Part shown: piece by piece, positions 1 to 9,033 of the stretch
How the letters are laid out: each line of letters starts with the position of its first letter
How positions within the stretch are numbered: position 1 is the first letter of the stretch
Notes under the pieces: model-generated
What the model was told of the DNA's origin: nothing
The model's input: the letters and a program-made list of their open reading frames with translations, nothing else
The model's database searches: none
Made by a program: the position numbers and the translations under genes
DNA from: Coriobacteriia bacterium
GTDB lineage: Bacteria > Actinomycetota > Coriobacteriia > Anaerosomatales > PALSA-660
Reading direction: 5' to 3'
Assembly: GCA_025361505.1 (NCBI GenBank)
Contig: JANYKZ010000051.1
Span: forward strand, 1 to 48,429
DNA length: 48,429 bases

Positions 1-2
1 CG

Positions 3-644
3 CGCTTGCCGTCGGCGCTCGCTCTCGCGGCCGCATGCCTGCTTGCGATCGTCGTCGTCGGCGTCCTGTCGTGGCGGGCGCTTGCGTCCGCCCTCTCAGG
101 CACAGCGGCCTACTACATGGTCTACGAGGGCCTCTTCTTCGTGGTCCACGGCTATCGGTGGTCATTGTCGTCGTTCAACTCGGAGGAGTTCCTGAAGCCC
201 TTCCTCAACGGGCGGATGACCGATGCGGTCATCGCAGGCGTCGTCGCCGCGTTCGTCGCGGCGGTGGTCTACCTTCTCATCCGCAGGCGGCCGCAACGCG
301 CGAAGGGTGAGTTCCTCTCCGGGTGGCTGGCCCTCGGCGTGGCGACGGTGCTGGTCGTTCAGGCGACGATCGGACTTCAGGTCGCCTGGTACCTGTGGTT
401 CTGGGGCGCGAGCGTGACCTGGTTCATCCCGGACCTCGCCATGGGCTTCAAGTACGACCTCGACCTCATCCAGCTCACCGGATTGGGGGCGGCTGCGTTG
501 CTGGCGCCCGTCGTGACCTGGCTCGTGGGGCGGTATCATCCCGTGAGGCGTTCCTCCGGTCCCGATGCGGGACCGGGCGAGGGCGCCGGAGTCCCGTCGA
601 AGCCACTGGTCCCTGTCGGGGCCGGTTCAGCCGCCAAGGAGTAG
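3..644 (+). CDS. Polytopic membrane protein of unknown function, 5' end cut by window edge
   Basis: The frame is open to the first base of the window, so the true start probably lies upstream. The TTG at 6 offered by the ORF track has no visible ribosome binding site. About 213 residues are visible, with four or five hydrophobic stretches separated by short charged loops such as IRRRPQRAK, and a Gly/Pro/Ser-rich hydrophilic tail of about 35 residues. I do not recognise the family. It ends 3 bases before the UbiD-type gene, whose ribosome binding site lies inside its last codons, so it is probably co-transcribed with the menaquinone genes. A membrane role near quinone synthesis is only suggested by position. 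Confidence 0.6.
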   Translation, partial: RLPSALALAAACLLAIVVVGVLSWRALASALSGTAAYYMVYEGLFFVVHGYRWSLSSFNSEEFLKPFLNGRMTDAVIAGVVAAFVAAVVYLLIRRRPQRAKGEFLSGWLALGVATVLVVQATIGLQVAWYLWFWGASVTWFIPDLAMGFKYDLDLIQLTGLGAAALLAPVVTWLVGRYHPVRRSSGPDAGPGEGAGVPSKPLVPVGAGSAAKE

Positions 645-647
645 ACG

Positions 648-2128
648 ATGGCCGTGAAGGACCTGCGCGAGTTCATGGCGCTGCTCGACAAGAAGGGCCA
701 ACTGAGGCGGGTCGCCGCTGAGCTGGATCCCGTGCTCGAGATCGGAGAGGTGACCGACCGCGTGAGCAAGGCCGTCGGTCCCGCGCTACTGTTCGAGAAC
801 CCGATCGACCGCGAGACGGGGCGCCGCTACACCATCCCGGTGGCGATCAACCTGATGGGCTCCTACGACCGCATGGCCTGGGCGATGGGGGTCGACGCCG
901 AGACCGGCACGTGGAAGGACCTCGACGCGGTCGGCAAGAGGCTGATGGACATGCTGCCCCTCGACATGCCCGCGTCGATGAAGGGCAAGCTCGACGTCCT
1001 TCTGGGCCTCAAGGATCTCGCCAACGCCGGCGCCAAGGAGGTCAGGAAGGCCCCCTGTCAGGAGGTCGTCCTCCGTGGCGACGAGGTGGATCTCGGGATG
1101 CTCCCGATCCTGAAGACGTGGCCGGAGGACGGCGGGCGCTTCATCACGCTGCCGGTGGTCGTCACGGCCGACCTCAAGGGCAAGCTCAACCTCGGCATGT
1201 ACCGGATGCAGGTCTTCGACCGGAACACGACCGGCATGCACATCCACGAGCACCACGATGGCGCCAAGAACATGCGCGAGCAGTTCGCTTCGGGCGTGAA
1301 GCGCGTTCCGGTCTCGGTCGCGCTCGGCGCAGACCCGGTCACGATCTTCTCCGCGACCGCGCCGGTCCCGCCGATCATCGACGAGTACCTCTTCGCCGGC
1401 ATCGTCCGCGGCGAGCCGGTCGAGGTCGTGAAGTGCGTGACGAACGACCTGATGGTCCCGGCCCATGCCGAGATCATCCTCGAGGGCTACGTCGAGGCGG
1501 GGGAGACCCGCTGGGAGGGCCCGTTCGGCGATCACACGGGCTACTACTCGCTCGCCGACGACTTCCCCGTGTTCCACTGCGAGGCCATCACCATGCGCCG
1601 CGACGCCATCTACCCCGCCACCATCGTGGGCCAGCCGCCGATGGAGGACTGCTACCTGGGGAAGGCCACGGAGCGGCTGTTCCTGCCGGTCGTCAAGGCG
1701 ATGATGCCCGAGGTCATCGACTACGACCTGCCGCTGGAAGGCGTCTTCCACAACTGCGCGATCTTCCAGATCAAGAAGGAGTTCGCGGGCCAGGCCTTCC
1801 GCGTGATGAACTTCGCCTGGTCCATGGGGCAGATGATGTTCACGAAGTTCGTCATCGTCGTGGACGCCGACGTGGACTGCCACGACTACTCGCAGGTCGC
1901 GTGGCGCTGCTTCAACAACGTCGATCCCAACCGCAACCTCCTGATCACCAAGGGACCGCTGGACCGCCTCGACCACTCGAGCACGATGCAGTCTTTCGGC
2001 TACAAGATGGGCATCGACGCCACGAAGCCGTTCCCGAACGAGGGGCACGACCGCGGGTGGCCGGACGCGCTCGAGATGAGTCCCGAGGTCAAGGCGCGCA
2101 TCGACGCCCTGTGGAAGGACCTCGGCCT

Positions 2129-2132
<4 letters not shown>
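648..2132 (+). CDS. mqnL: UbiD-family decarboxylase, probable menaquinone (futalosine route) decarboxylase
   Basis: A 494-residue UbiD-family protein. Such enzymes use prenylated FMN, made by a UbiX partner, to decarboxylate aromatic or unsaturated acids. The block EGPFGDHTGYYS near residue 290 is the conserved UbiD region around the catalytic site, and length and overall layout match full-length members. The ATG at 648 follows AAGGAG at a good distance. It overlaps the UbiA-type prenyltransferase by four bases (GTGA), and a UbiX-type gene follows. This trio is the late set (MqnL/MqnP/MqnM) proposed for prenylating and decarboxylating 1,4-dihydroxy-6-naphthoate in futalosine-pathway organisms. 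Family assignment is firm. The exact substrate is inferred from context, since no futalosine genes such as mqnA-E are in this window. Confidence 0.85.
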
Positions 2133-3016
<884 letters not shown>

Positions 3017-3029
3017 GGGAGCAAAAGCG

Positions 3030-3632
3030 ATGAAGACCTGGTTCGTCACGATCACGGGGGCCTCGGGCTCCGTCTACGGGCTGCGGCTCGTCGAGCAACT
3101 GCTCTCCGCCGGCATGGCCGTCACACTCGTCGTGACCGAGGCCGGTCGTGAGGTCATGGCCTTCGAGACGCCTCTGGCGCTTCCCGAGGCGCCGGCGGCG
3201 GCATCCGCTGCGGTCCTGCGCTTCCTGGAGCTTCCCGCGACGATGCCCCTGACCGTGGTCGCGCAGGACGACCTCTTCGACGCGGCTGCGTCGGGCTCCG
3301 CGCGGACCGCGGGCATGATCGTGTGTCCCGCGTCGATGGGATTCTGCGGCTCGGTGGCCGCGGGGCTGGCGTCCGATCTTCCGGAGCGCGCCGCCGACGT
3401 CATGCTCAAGGAGCGACGCCCGCTCGTCATGGTCCCGCGCGAGACGCCGTTCTCGCTCATCCACCTGCGGAACCTGACCGTGCTGGCGGAGTCGGGAGCG
3501 GTCATCGTGCCTGCGAACCCGGCCTTCTACCACAAGCCGCAGAGCATCGACGATCTCGTGGACTTCGTGGTGGGCAAGGTGCTCGACCAGATCGGGGTGG
3601 AGCACCATCTGTTCACTCGCTGGGCCGAATAG
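3030..3632 (+). CDS. ubiX: UbiX-family flavin prenyltransferase
   Basis: A 200-residue flavoprotein that attaches a dimethylallyl group to FMN, making the prenyl-FMN cofactor needed by the UbiD-type enzyme two genes upstream. The N-terminal TITGASGSVYGLRL is the FMN-binding start of the UbiX fold, and CPASMGFCGSVAAGLA and the C-terminal ANPAFYHKPQSIDDLVDFV are typical of the family. The ATG at 3030 follows GGGGAGC. It is the last gene of the menaquinone operon: a strong hairpin begins 24 bases after its stop and convergent tRNA genes follow. In futalosine organisms this member has been named MqnM. Family assignment is secure. Confidence 0.9.
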   Translation: MKTWFVTITGASGSVYGLRLVEQLLSAGMAVTLVVTEAGREVMAFETPLALPEAPAAASAAVLRFLELPATMPLTVVAQDDLFDAAASGSARTAGMIVCPASMGFCGSVAAGLASDLPERAADVMLKERRPLVMVPRETPFSLIHLRNLTVLAESGAVIVPANPAFYHKPQSIDDLVDFVVGKVLDQIGVEHHLFTRWAE

Positions 3633-3655
3633 CCACGCGGACGCGCGAACGGAAA

Positions 3656-3685
3656 GGGCCTGCCGGCAACACCGCCGGCAGGCCC
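3656..3685. terminator. Strong hairpin shared by ubiX and the convergent tRNAs
   Basis: A perfect 12-bp stem (GGGCCTGCCGGC / GCCGGCAGGCCC) with a six-base loop lies between ubiX (plus) and tRNA-Cys (minus). It could stop transcription from both sides. The T-run is short on the plus side (TTCGT). Confidence 0.75.
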
Positions 3686-3698
3686 TTCGTGCGTTCTA

Positions 3699-3772
3699 TG
3701 GAGGCGATGCCCGGATTCGAACCGGGGATAAAGGCTTTGCAGGCCTCTGCCTTGCCACTTGGCTACATCGCC
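3699..3772 (-). tRNA. tRNA-Cys (GCA)
   Basis: On the minus strand the sequence folds as a cloverleaf with acceptor GGCGATG / CATCGCC, discriminator T, encoded CCA, T-arm GGTTCGAATCC, and the anticodon loop CTGCAAA giving anticodon GCA. It lies 95 bases downstream of tRNA-Gly on the same strand, and the two are probably one transcript. Confidence 0.95.
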
Positions 3773-3867
3773 ACGCTGGTGCGCCGTTGTCGGCGCCGCT
3801 CAAGAGGACGAAAGCCGGATCCGGGGGCCTACGAGCCATCCGGTCCCGGCCATCGGCGGGTGATCTA

Positions 3868-3943
3868 TGGAGCGGACGACCGGATTCGAACCGGCGACCC
3901 CAACCTTGGCAAGGTTGTGCTCTACCAACTGAGCCACGTCCGC
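3868..3943 (-). tRNA. tRNA-Gly (GCC)
   Basis: Minus-strand cloverleaf with acceptor GCGGACG / CGTCCGC, D-arm GCTCAGTTGGTAGAGC, anticodon loop TTGCCAA (anticodon GCC), T-arm GGTTCGAATCC and encoded CCA. It is the first tRNA of a minus-strand Gly-Cys pair, with a candidate promoter just upstream. Confidence 0.95.
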
Positions 3944-3964
3944 ATACGCCGAAGCGCAAGGGGT

Positions 3965-3993
3965 AGGATAGCGAAGCCTCCACGGCCGCGCAA
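3965..3993 (-). promoter_or_regulatory. Candidate promoter for tRNA-Gly/tRNA-Cys
   Basis: On the minus strand TTGCGC and TATCCT are separated by 17 bases, resembling vegetative -35 and -10 boxes. The -10 box lies about 21 bases before the first base of tRNA-Gly, a suitable distance for a short 5' leader. The match is partial and read by eye. Confidence 0.4.
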
Positions 3994-4029
3994 GGAGCAA
4001 GTACCCGCCACGAGCCTCGATTTCGGGAC

Positions 4030-4058
4030 TGGCGCGCCGCGCGACTGGTCGGTACAAT
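4030..4058 (+). promoter_or_regulatory. Candidate promoter for tRNA-Val
   Basis: TACAAT at 4053-4058 is a good -10 box. TGGCGC, 17 bases upstream, is a poor -35. The -10 ends 27 bases before the tRNA-Val 5' end. It is arranged back to back with the minus-strand tRNA promoter. Confidence 0.4.
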
Positions 4059-4085
4059 ACCCAACGCTGCGCGGGTCGCAGTCAT

Positions 4086-4160
4086 GGGCGCTTAGCTCAG
4101 GGGGAGAGCACTTCCTTGACACGGAAGGGGTCGTAGGTTCAAATCCTACAGTGCCCACCA
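4086..4160 (+). tRNA. tRNA-Val (GAC)
   Basis: Plus-strand cloverleaf with acceptor GGGCGCT / AGTGCCC (one G-T pair), D-arm TAGCTCAGGGGGAGAGC, anticodon loop TTGACAC (anticodon GAC), T-arm GTAGGTTCAAATCCTAC and encoded CCA. It is followed at once by a terminator hairpin, so it appears to be a single-gene unit. Confidence 0.95.
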
Positions 4161-4170
4161 TGAATACCAG

Positions 4171-4213
4171 AACGCCCCTTTGGAGTCGTGTCCGATGACT
4201 CCGGAGGGGCGTT
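4171..4213 (+). terminator. Terminator of tRNA-Val
   Basis: AACGCCCCT pairs with AGGGGCGTT, with an inner GGAGTC / GACTCC stem, and is followed by TTG. It begins 10 bases after the tRNA CCA end. Confidence 0.7.
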
Positions 4214-4293
4214 TGTAGTACGGGGAGACCGGATCAGTGCCGTATCATGGGCCGCGCTGACGTCGGAGGGACGAGCACACAGGGGAGCGTGCG

Positions 4294-6021
4294 GTGACGG
4301 TCGAACGTGAGGACTCAGTCGGGTCGGGCGGCGAACGCGTCGGGGTGACCGTGCGCGCACGTCTCTCGTCACTTCTGCCCGCGGCCGTGGTGTCGCTGGC
4401 ACTGGCGGCCGCCATCGTGGCGGGAGGCAAGGTCGTCATCGGGGGCGACTATCGGACCGCGTCCCTGGCGACGAACCACGTTCTGTCCTTCGGCCTTCTC
4501 GACGCCGTTTGGGTCGTCCTTCTGGCGGCCGCACTGACGACTGCGGTGGCGAACACCCCTCGGGTCTACCTATGGCTGGCGCGCCTCGGGCCGGCGTCCC
4601 GCATCCCCGTCGACGGGCGATCCGGCACGATGGTGCACGCGGCGCTCACCGGCGGGCTCATGGTCGCATGGCTCCCCATGCTCCTCACGTACGCTCCGGG
4701 CGGCGTGAACGTGGATGCGCTGTTCTCGATCCGGCAGGCGCTGTACGCGGGCACCTCCCTCGGCTGGGACAACCATCACCCGGTCGTCTACGCGCTCTTC
4801 CTGCGGGTCTGGCTCTCGATCGGCGCCCTGTTCCACTCGGTCACGGCGGGGGTCCTGATCGCGACCTGCGTGCAGTTCGTCATCATGGCCGCCGCGTGTG
4901 CGTACACCGTGGTCTGGCTGGCCAAGAGGGGGGTGCCGACCGTCTTCCTCGTGCTGGCCACAGTCTTCTTCGCGTTCGTGCCGGCCTTCCCGGTCTTCGC
5001 GGTGAGCCTGAGCAACGATGCGATCTTCGCGGCCCTGGTTCTGCTCTACTCGCTCCACTTGCTGGACGTGATCGCCAGTGAAGGCGCGCTCCTTTCAGCC
5101 CGCAGGGGTCTGGCGACCTTCGCCGCGCTCAGCCTGGCGATCATCTTCTGCCGCAACAACGGTGTCCTGGTCGTTCTCGCTGCCGGTGTCGCGCTCGCGT
5201 GTGTCTACGGGCCGAGGCTGAAGCCGGCCTACGTCGCGGTAGCGGTCATCCTCGCGTTCACCCTGATCGTACAAGGCCCCGTCTACAGCCTCTTCCACGT
5301 GGGCAAGCCCCTCGTCGAAGCCCTCGGCGTGCCCATCCAGCAGTTGGCGTACGTCGTCGTGACGGGCGGAGATCTCACTCAGCAGGACCGGTCGTTCCTC
5401 ACCCACCTCATGCCCATGGACCGCTGGCGGGTCGACTATGCGCCGTGCAGCGTGGACGCGATCAAGGGCGACAACGCATTCGACAAGAGCTACCTGACCA
5501 AACACACGGCGCAGTTCGCGACGACGTGGCTGAGCGCTCTGGTCCGGAACCCCGGATCGTTCGTGAACGCGTACCTGCTCGAGACGTTCGGGTACTGGAA
5601 GCCGGACATCGCCCCCGGCCCCATGCCGGGCCTTCCCGCAATCGCGGACAACACGCTGGGCCTCCACCGAACGGACCTGTTTCAGCGAGTGACGGGCCGA
5701 ACGTTGGCGCCCGGCTTCACAGCGATCGCGGGCTCGGTCGTGTGGCGAGACTGGCCGGCACTCGCCTGGACGGTGTGGATGGCCTTCGTGGCGGCCGCGG
5801 TACTCGCCTCGCTCGGCAAGGCCCGGTACATCGTGGGGCTCGTCCCCTGCTTCGCCTCATGGCTGGCGCTGATGCTCGCGGCGCCGGTCGCATCGAGCTT
5901 CCGGTACCTGCTGATGTTCCTGATCTCCCTGCCGGTCGTGATGTTGCTGCCGCTGATCGCGCTCCGTGACACGAGCGCGAGGCAGTCGAGCGTCCCCGAG
6001 ACCTCCGAGGTAACCCCATGA
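4294..6021 (+). CDS. Polytopic membrane protein, DUF6020-like, possible lipid-linked glycosyltransferase
   Basis: A 575-residue protein with roughly 11 to 13 hydrophobic helices. The GTG at 4294 follows AGGGGAG. The segment around residues 130 to 160, with YAPGGVNVDALF and GWDNHHPVVYALF, resembles the luminal-loop signature of DUF6020 proteins, relatives of GT-C glycosyltransferases that use polyprenyl-phosphate sugars. A large extracytoplasmic loop lies near residues 345 to 470. It overlaps the following GT2 gene by four bases (ATGA). That partner resembles polyprenyl-phosphate sugar synthases, so a two-step system is plausible: the GT2 loads a sugar on the lipid carrier and this protein transfers it outside. 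The adjacent pilin operon suggests a pilin or surface glycan acceptor, which is inference only. Confidence 0.65.
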   Translation: MTVEREDSVGSGGERVGVTVRARLSSLLPAAVVSLALAAAIVAGGKVVIGGDYRTASLATNHVLSFGLLDAVWVVLLAAALTTAVANTPRVYLWLARLGPASRIPVDGRSGTMVHAALTGGLMVAWLPMLLTYAPGGVNVDALFSIRQALYAGTSLGWDNHHPVVYALFLRVWLSIGALFHSVTAGVLIATCVQFVIMAAACAYTVVWLAKRGVPTVFLVLATVFFAFVPAFPVFAVSLSNDAIFAALVLLYSLHLLDVIASEGALLSARRGLATFAALSLAIIFCRNNGVLVVLAAGVALACVYGPRLKPAYVAVAVILAFTLIVQGPVYSLFHVGKPLVEALGVPIQQLAYVVVTGGDLTQQDRSFLTHLMPMDRWRVDYAPCSVDAIKGDNAFDKSYLTKHTAQFATTWLSALVRNPGSFVNAYLLETFGYWKPDIAPGPMPGLPAIADNTLGLHRTDLFQRVTGRTLAPGFTAIAGSVVWRDWPALAWTVWMAFVAAAVLASLGKARYIVGLVPCFASWLALMLAAPVASSFRYLLMFLISLPVVMLLPLIALRDTSARQSSVPETSEVTP

Positions 6022-6962
6022 AGACCGTCGTGCTCATACCCTGCTACAACGAGGCGCCGACGATCGCGAAGGTGGTCGCGAGCTTCAAGGCGCTTGCCCC
6101 CGACGTCGACGTCTACGTCTACGACAACAACTCCACGGATGACACGGGCCGGATCGCCACCGAAGCGGGCGCGATCGTGGTTCCCGAGTACCGGCAGGGC
6201 AAGGGTTTCGTGGTCCGCAGCATGTTCCGCGACATCGATGCAGACTGCTACGTGATGGTCGACGGCGACGACACCTACCGCGCGGACGAGGCGCTGGCGC
6301 TGTGCGCGCTCGTCCACGAGGGGCGCGCGGACATGGTGATCGGCGACCGGCTCTCGAGCACCTACTTCGAGCAGAACAAGCGGCGGTTCCACGGTGTGGG
6401 CAACCGTCTCGTGCGCTCGCTGGTCAACCGCATCTTCCACAGTGACGTGCACGACATCATGACCGGGTGCCGCTGCTTCAGCAGGACGTTCATCAAGTCG
6501 TTCCCCGTCCTGTCCGGCGGGTTCCAGATCGAGACCGAGATGACCATCCACGCCCTCGACGGCCGGTTCCTCATCCGCGAGGTCCCCATCGACTACCGCG
6601 ACCGCCCCGAGGGCAGCGTATCCAAACTCGACACGTTCCCCGACGGCTTCCGGGTCCTGAACACGATCGTCGGGCTGTTCCGCGACTACCGGCCGATGGT
6701 CTTCTTCGGCATCATCTCGCTCCTGCTGTTCGTCGTCTCGCTCATCATGTTCGCCGTGCCCCTTGCGGAGTACCTGGAGACGGGGCTGGTGTCGAGGCTC
6801 CCCACGCTCGTGGTCGCCGTGGCCTTCGGGACCAGCGCCCTGCTGTCGCTCGTCCTCGGTGTGGTGCTCGAGTCGACGCGCATCCAGTCGAAGCAGTTCT
6901 ACGAGCTCGCGCTCACGCTGCTCAAGGAGCAGAACGAGATCAAGCAGGCCGTCCGCGGGTGA
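6018..6962 (+). CDS. Glycosyltransferase family 2, polyprenyl-phosphate sugar synthase type
   Basis: A 314-residue GT2 protein. The N-terminal catalytic domain begins with VVLIPCYNEAPTIAKV, has DNNSTDDTG and the metal-binding MVDGDDTY (a DxD-type motif) near residue 79, and includes MTGCRCFSRTF near residue 157. Two hydrophobic helices follow near residues 232 to 290, then a short cytoplasmic tail. This is the layout of dolichol-phosphate mannose synthase relatives that sit on the membrane and load a sugar onto a polyprenyl phosphate. The ATG overlaps the stop of the upstream DUF6020-like gene, so the two are translationally coupled. A terminator hairpin follows. The sugar cannot be told from sequence. 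Confidence 0.85.
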   Translation: MKTVVLIPCYNEAPTIAKVVASFKALAPDVDVYVYDNNSTDDTGRIATEAGAIVVPEYRQGKGFVVRSMFRDIDADCYVMVDGDDTYRADEALALCALVHEGRADMVIGDRLSSTYFEQNKRRFHGVGNRLVRSLVNRIFHSDVHDIMTGCRCFSRTFIKSFPVLSGGFQIETEMTIHALDGRFLIREVPIDYRDRPEGSVSKLDTFPDGFRVLNTIVGLFRDYRPMVFFGIISLLLFVVSLIMFAVPLAEYLETGLVSRLPTLVVAVAFGTSALLSLVLGVVLESTRIQSKQFYELALTLLKEQNEIKQAVRG

Positions 6963-6998
6963 GGCATCGGTTCGTCGTCCGTCCGGGTATGAATCCGA

Positions 6999-7028
6999 GA
7001 GGCCCCCGAGGCTGCCTGCGGGGGCCTC
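6999..7028 (+). terminator. Terminator after the GT2 gene
   Basis: GAGGCCCCC pairs perfectly with GGGGGCCTC around a 12-base loop, 37 bases after the GT2 stop. There is no clear T-run. It separates the glycosyltransferase pair from the pilin operon. Confidence 0.6.
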
Positions 7029-7091
7029 GCGCTATCGTCGGCGGCGTGCATGCCGATACATGTTCGTGAACCGGTAACAGGGAGGTGGCAC

Positions 7092-7709
7092 ATGAGCGCT
7101 GAGTTCCTGGTCTTCGTCTCGATCTACGGGATCGCGCTCGTCGCCGCGTCCCTGATAGTTCTCACGCCCAGGGGTCAGACGCTGCTACTCTGTTCAGTAG
7201 AGCGACTGGGCAAGGGTCTGGGGGCCGGGCCGTGGAGTCTGCTCGATACGTTCGGGCACGAAGTCCCGGGGGAGACCATGCGCGCTGCTGACCGCGCGGC
7301 ACTCGCCGAATCCTATGTGGCGTCTGCCGAGAGGGAGACGCTCGCGGGCGCACGCGCCACGCTCTGGGTGCTCATCGGCGGATTCGTTGCCAGCGTCCTT
7401 GCCTCGATCGTCATCATCGGAGTGCTGCCGCCGCTCGTCGAAAGCGGCCAGTGGCTCTACCAGACGTACGTTCACGTCGCGATGCTCGTCGTGTACGGGA
7501 CCGCGGCCGGGGGGCTTGCAGCAGGCGTCGTGCTCGTCGCATGGCTTCTGCACCGCACGGTGCTGCTGAACCGCACCGACGGGTGCGCCATCACGCGGGA
7601 CCTGCTCGGCGCGGCACGCGCGAACCGGTTGCCTTCGGATGTCAGCGCCGAGCTGGCCGAAGGCCCGTATCCGCGACTCGAGAGGATGCTGTGCCATGCC
7701 TCCTCGTAG
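7092..7709 (+). CDS. Membrane protein of unknown function at the head of the minor-pilin operon
   Basis: I chose the ATG at 7092 because GGAGGT sits six bases upstream; the track start at 7050 has no such site. The product of 205 residues has a hydrophobic N-terminal helix (residues 3 to 25), a soluble stretch of about 60 residues, and two further helices near residues 90 to 112 and 127 to 150, then a cytoplasmic tail. I recognise no family. Its end overlaps the start of the next pilin-like gene by 14 bases, so it is likely translated with the pilins and may be an accessory membrane part of the same machine. Confidence 0.7.
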   Translation: MSAEFLVFVSIYGIALVAASLIVLTPRGQTLLLCSVERLGKGLGAGPWSLLDTFGHEVPGETMRAADRAALAESYVASAERETLAGARATLWVLIGGFVASVLASIVIIGVLPPLVESGQWLYQTYVHVAMLVVYGTAAGGLAAGVVLVAWLLHRTVLLNRTDGCAITRDLLGAARANRLPSDVSAELAEGPYPRLERMLCHASS

Positions 7710-8379
7710 AGCCCACGTCGAGCCGGATGCGGCCCCGTTCGCACCGATGCGGATCGACGGCGCCGATGCGGGCTTCAGCTTCGTCGAACTCCTGGTCGCG
7801 CTCACCCTGCTGCTGTTCACGGTGGTGGCGGTCATGGGGTTGTCGATGACCTCGTCGTTCATGGCGAATTCCGCGCGTCAGAACTCCGCGATGGTCAACG
7901 CCGGCGCCAACTACCTCGAGCGCGTGCGCCAGCTGCCCTACGCGAGCGTCGGCACGCGCACTCCGCCCAGCGGCGCTCCGACCGGGACGCTCGACACCTC
8001 CGTGACGACCACCGCGTCCTACATCGTCACCGTGACGCCGACCGTGACCTGGGGGCGCCCCAACGACCCGATCCCGAATGACACCGCGATCAAGACCGTG
8101 ACCTTGACCATCACATCATCCAAGATCGGTGGCGGCTCGCCGATGTCGTACACGACCTCGGCCGTGATCGCCGACATCGGATCGGCCGCGTGTTTGGATC
8201 CGCCGGGCCCGGCGGCGCTCGTGGCGCAGGCCGAGGGTGCCGTGACGCCAGGGCCCGCGCCTGCACCCTTCGCCGAACCGGCGGGATCCGTGAGGGGGAG
8301 CGGGCTCGCGTCGCCCGCATCTCCGAGGGCGTCCGCCCGGACCGTTGCCGATGCCGGCTTCCGGCGGGTGATCACATGA
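7696..8379 (+). CDS. Minor pilin-like protein with prepilin cleavage signal (PilV-like)
   Basis: The product carries a type IV prepilin signal: GFSFVELLVALTLLLFTVV, with cleavage expected after the Gly and Glu at position +5 of the mature protein. The ATG at 7696 has GAGAGGA about 9 bases upstream and gives 227 residues with a 31-residue leader. The ATG at 7747 would give a more usual short leader (MRIDGADAG) but has no good ribosome binding site. The mature part has a hydrophobic helix, a Thr/Val-rich beta region and a low-complexity Ala/Pro tail. It overlaps both neighbours, and its stop overlaps the next ATG. Together with the next two genes it resembles the PilV/PilW/PilX-type minor pilins that prime pilus assembly. 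Confidence 0.8.
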   Translation: MPPRRAHVEPDAAPFAPMRIDGADAGFSFVELLVALTLLLFTVVAVMGLSMTSSFMANSARQNSAMVNAGANYLERVRQLPYASVGTRTPPSGAPTGTLDTSVTTTASYIVTVTPTVTWGRPNDPIPNDTAIKTVTLTITSSKIGGGSPMSYTTSAVIADIGSAACLDPPGPAALVAQAEGAVTPGPAPAPFAEPAGSVRGSGLASPASPRASARTVADAGFRRVIT

Positions 8380-9032
8380 GCCTGAGGCGGGCTCCCCACG
8401 ACAGCGGGTTCTCCCTCGTGGAGCTGGTCATCGTCATGGGTCTCCTGGGGACGACCCTCGCGGTCGTGTTCGGCGCCGTGAACGTCCTCACGCTCTCGGC
8501 CTCGACGAGTACGGAGGAGAGCGCGGCAGCTCGCGACCTGTCCTACTCGATGGAGTTGCTCAGCAAGACGCTCATGGGCAGCAAGGTGCTCTATGCGTCC
8601 GACAACCAGATCGTGGTGCTGACGCAGGTGGGCGGCAGTGCCTGGCAGGTGAGCAGCATCATCGCAACCGCGGGTGTCGCTCCCGCGGCCACGCGCGGAC
8701 AGCTCATCTGGGAACGGTGGTCGAGCGACGCGAGCGGGACGGCGCCGAGCGGCGCCAGCCACGTCGTCTGGCTGATGAGCGACCGGAACGTCAATCGATA
8801 CACGACGCCCGCCACCACGCTGTTCACCTACTACAAATCGACCGATGCCACGCTCACGGCGGCCGCGGACTGGAACAGTTCTGCGGGGACCCGGGTTGCG
8901 GCATTCACCGTGACGCCGTCGGGCGGCTACACGGTCACGGGTATCACGCGCATACGGCTGCACATCGCCTCTGCGTTCAACGCCGGTGTGCACGACGACT
9001 ACCGCGACGTCGTTCTGCGCTTGGGGAGCTGA
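8376..9032 (+). CDS. Minor pilin-like protein with prepilin cleavage signal (PilW-like)
   Basis: The ATG at 8376 overlaps the preceding stop (ATGA). The 218-residue product starts with a short basic leader, then GFSLVELVIVMGLLGTTLAVV, a clear type IV prepilin peptidase site with the +5 Glu. After the N-terminal helix the rest is predicted beta-rich and Ser/Thr-rich, including DRNVNRYTTP and SGGYTVTGITRIRL near the end. This is typical of PilW/GspJ-like minor pilins. It sits between a PilV-like gene and a PilX-like gene, so a tip or priming complex of a type IV pilus is the likely setting. Sequence past the first 40 residues is too variable to assign a precise role. Confidence 0.8.
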   Translation: MSLRRAPHDSGFSLVELVIVMGLLGTTLAVVFGAVNVLTLSASTSTEESAAARDLSYSMELLSKTLMGSKVLYASDNQIVVLTQVGGSAWQVSSIIATAGVAPAATRGQLIWERWSSDASGTAPSGASHVVWLMSDRNVNRYTTPATTLFTYYKSTDATLTAAADWNSSAGTRVAAFTVTPSGGYTVTGITRIRLHIASAFNAGVHDDYRDVVLRLGS

Positions 9033-9033
9033 C

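Noticed and set aside
3323-4198. 291-residue plus-strand ORF
   Set aside because: It runs through three tRNA genes and two terminators; the protein is low-complexity and frame-shadow-like.
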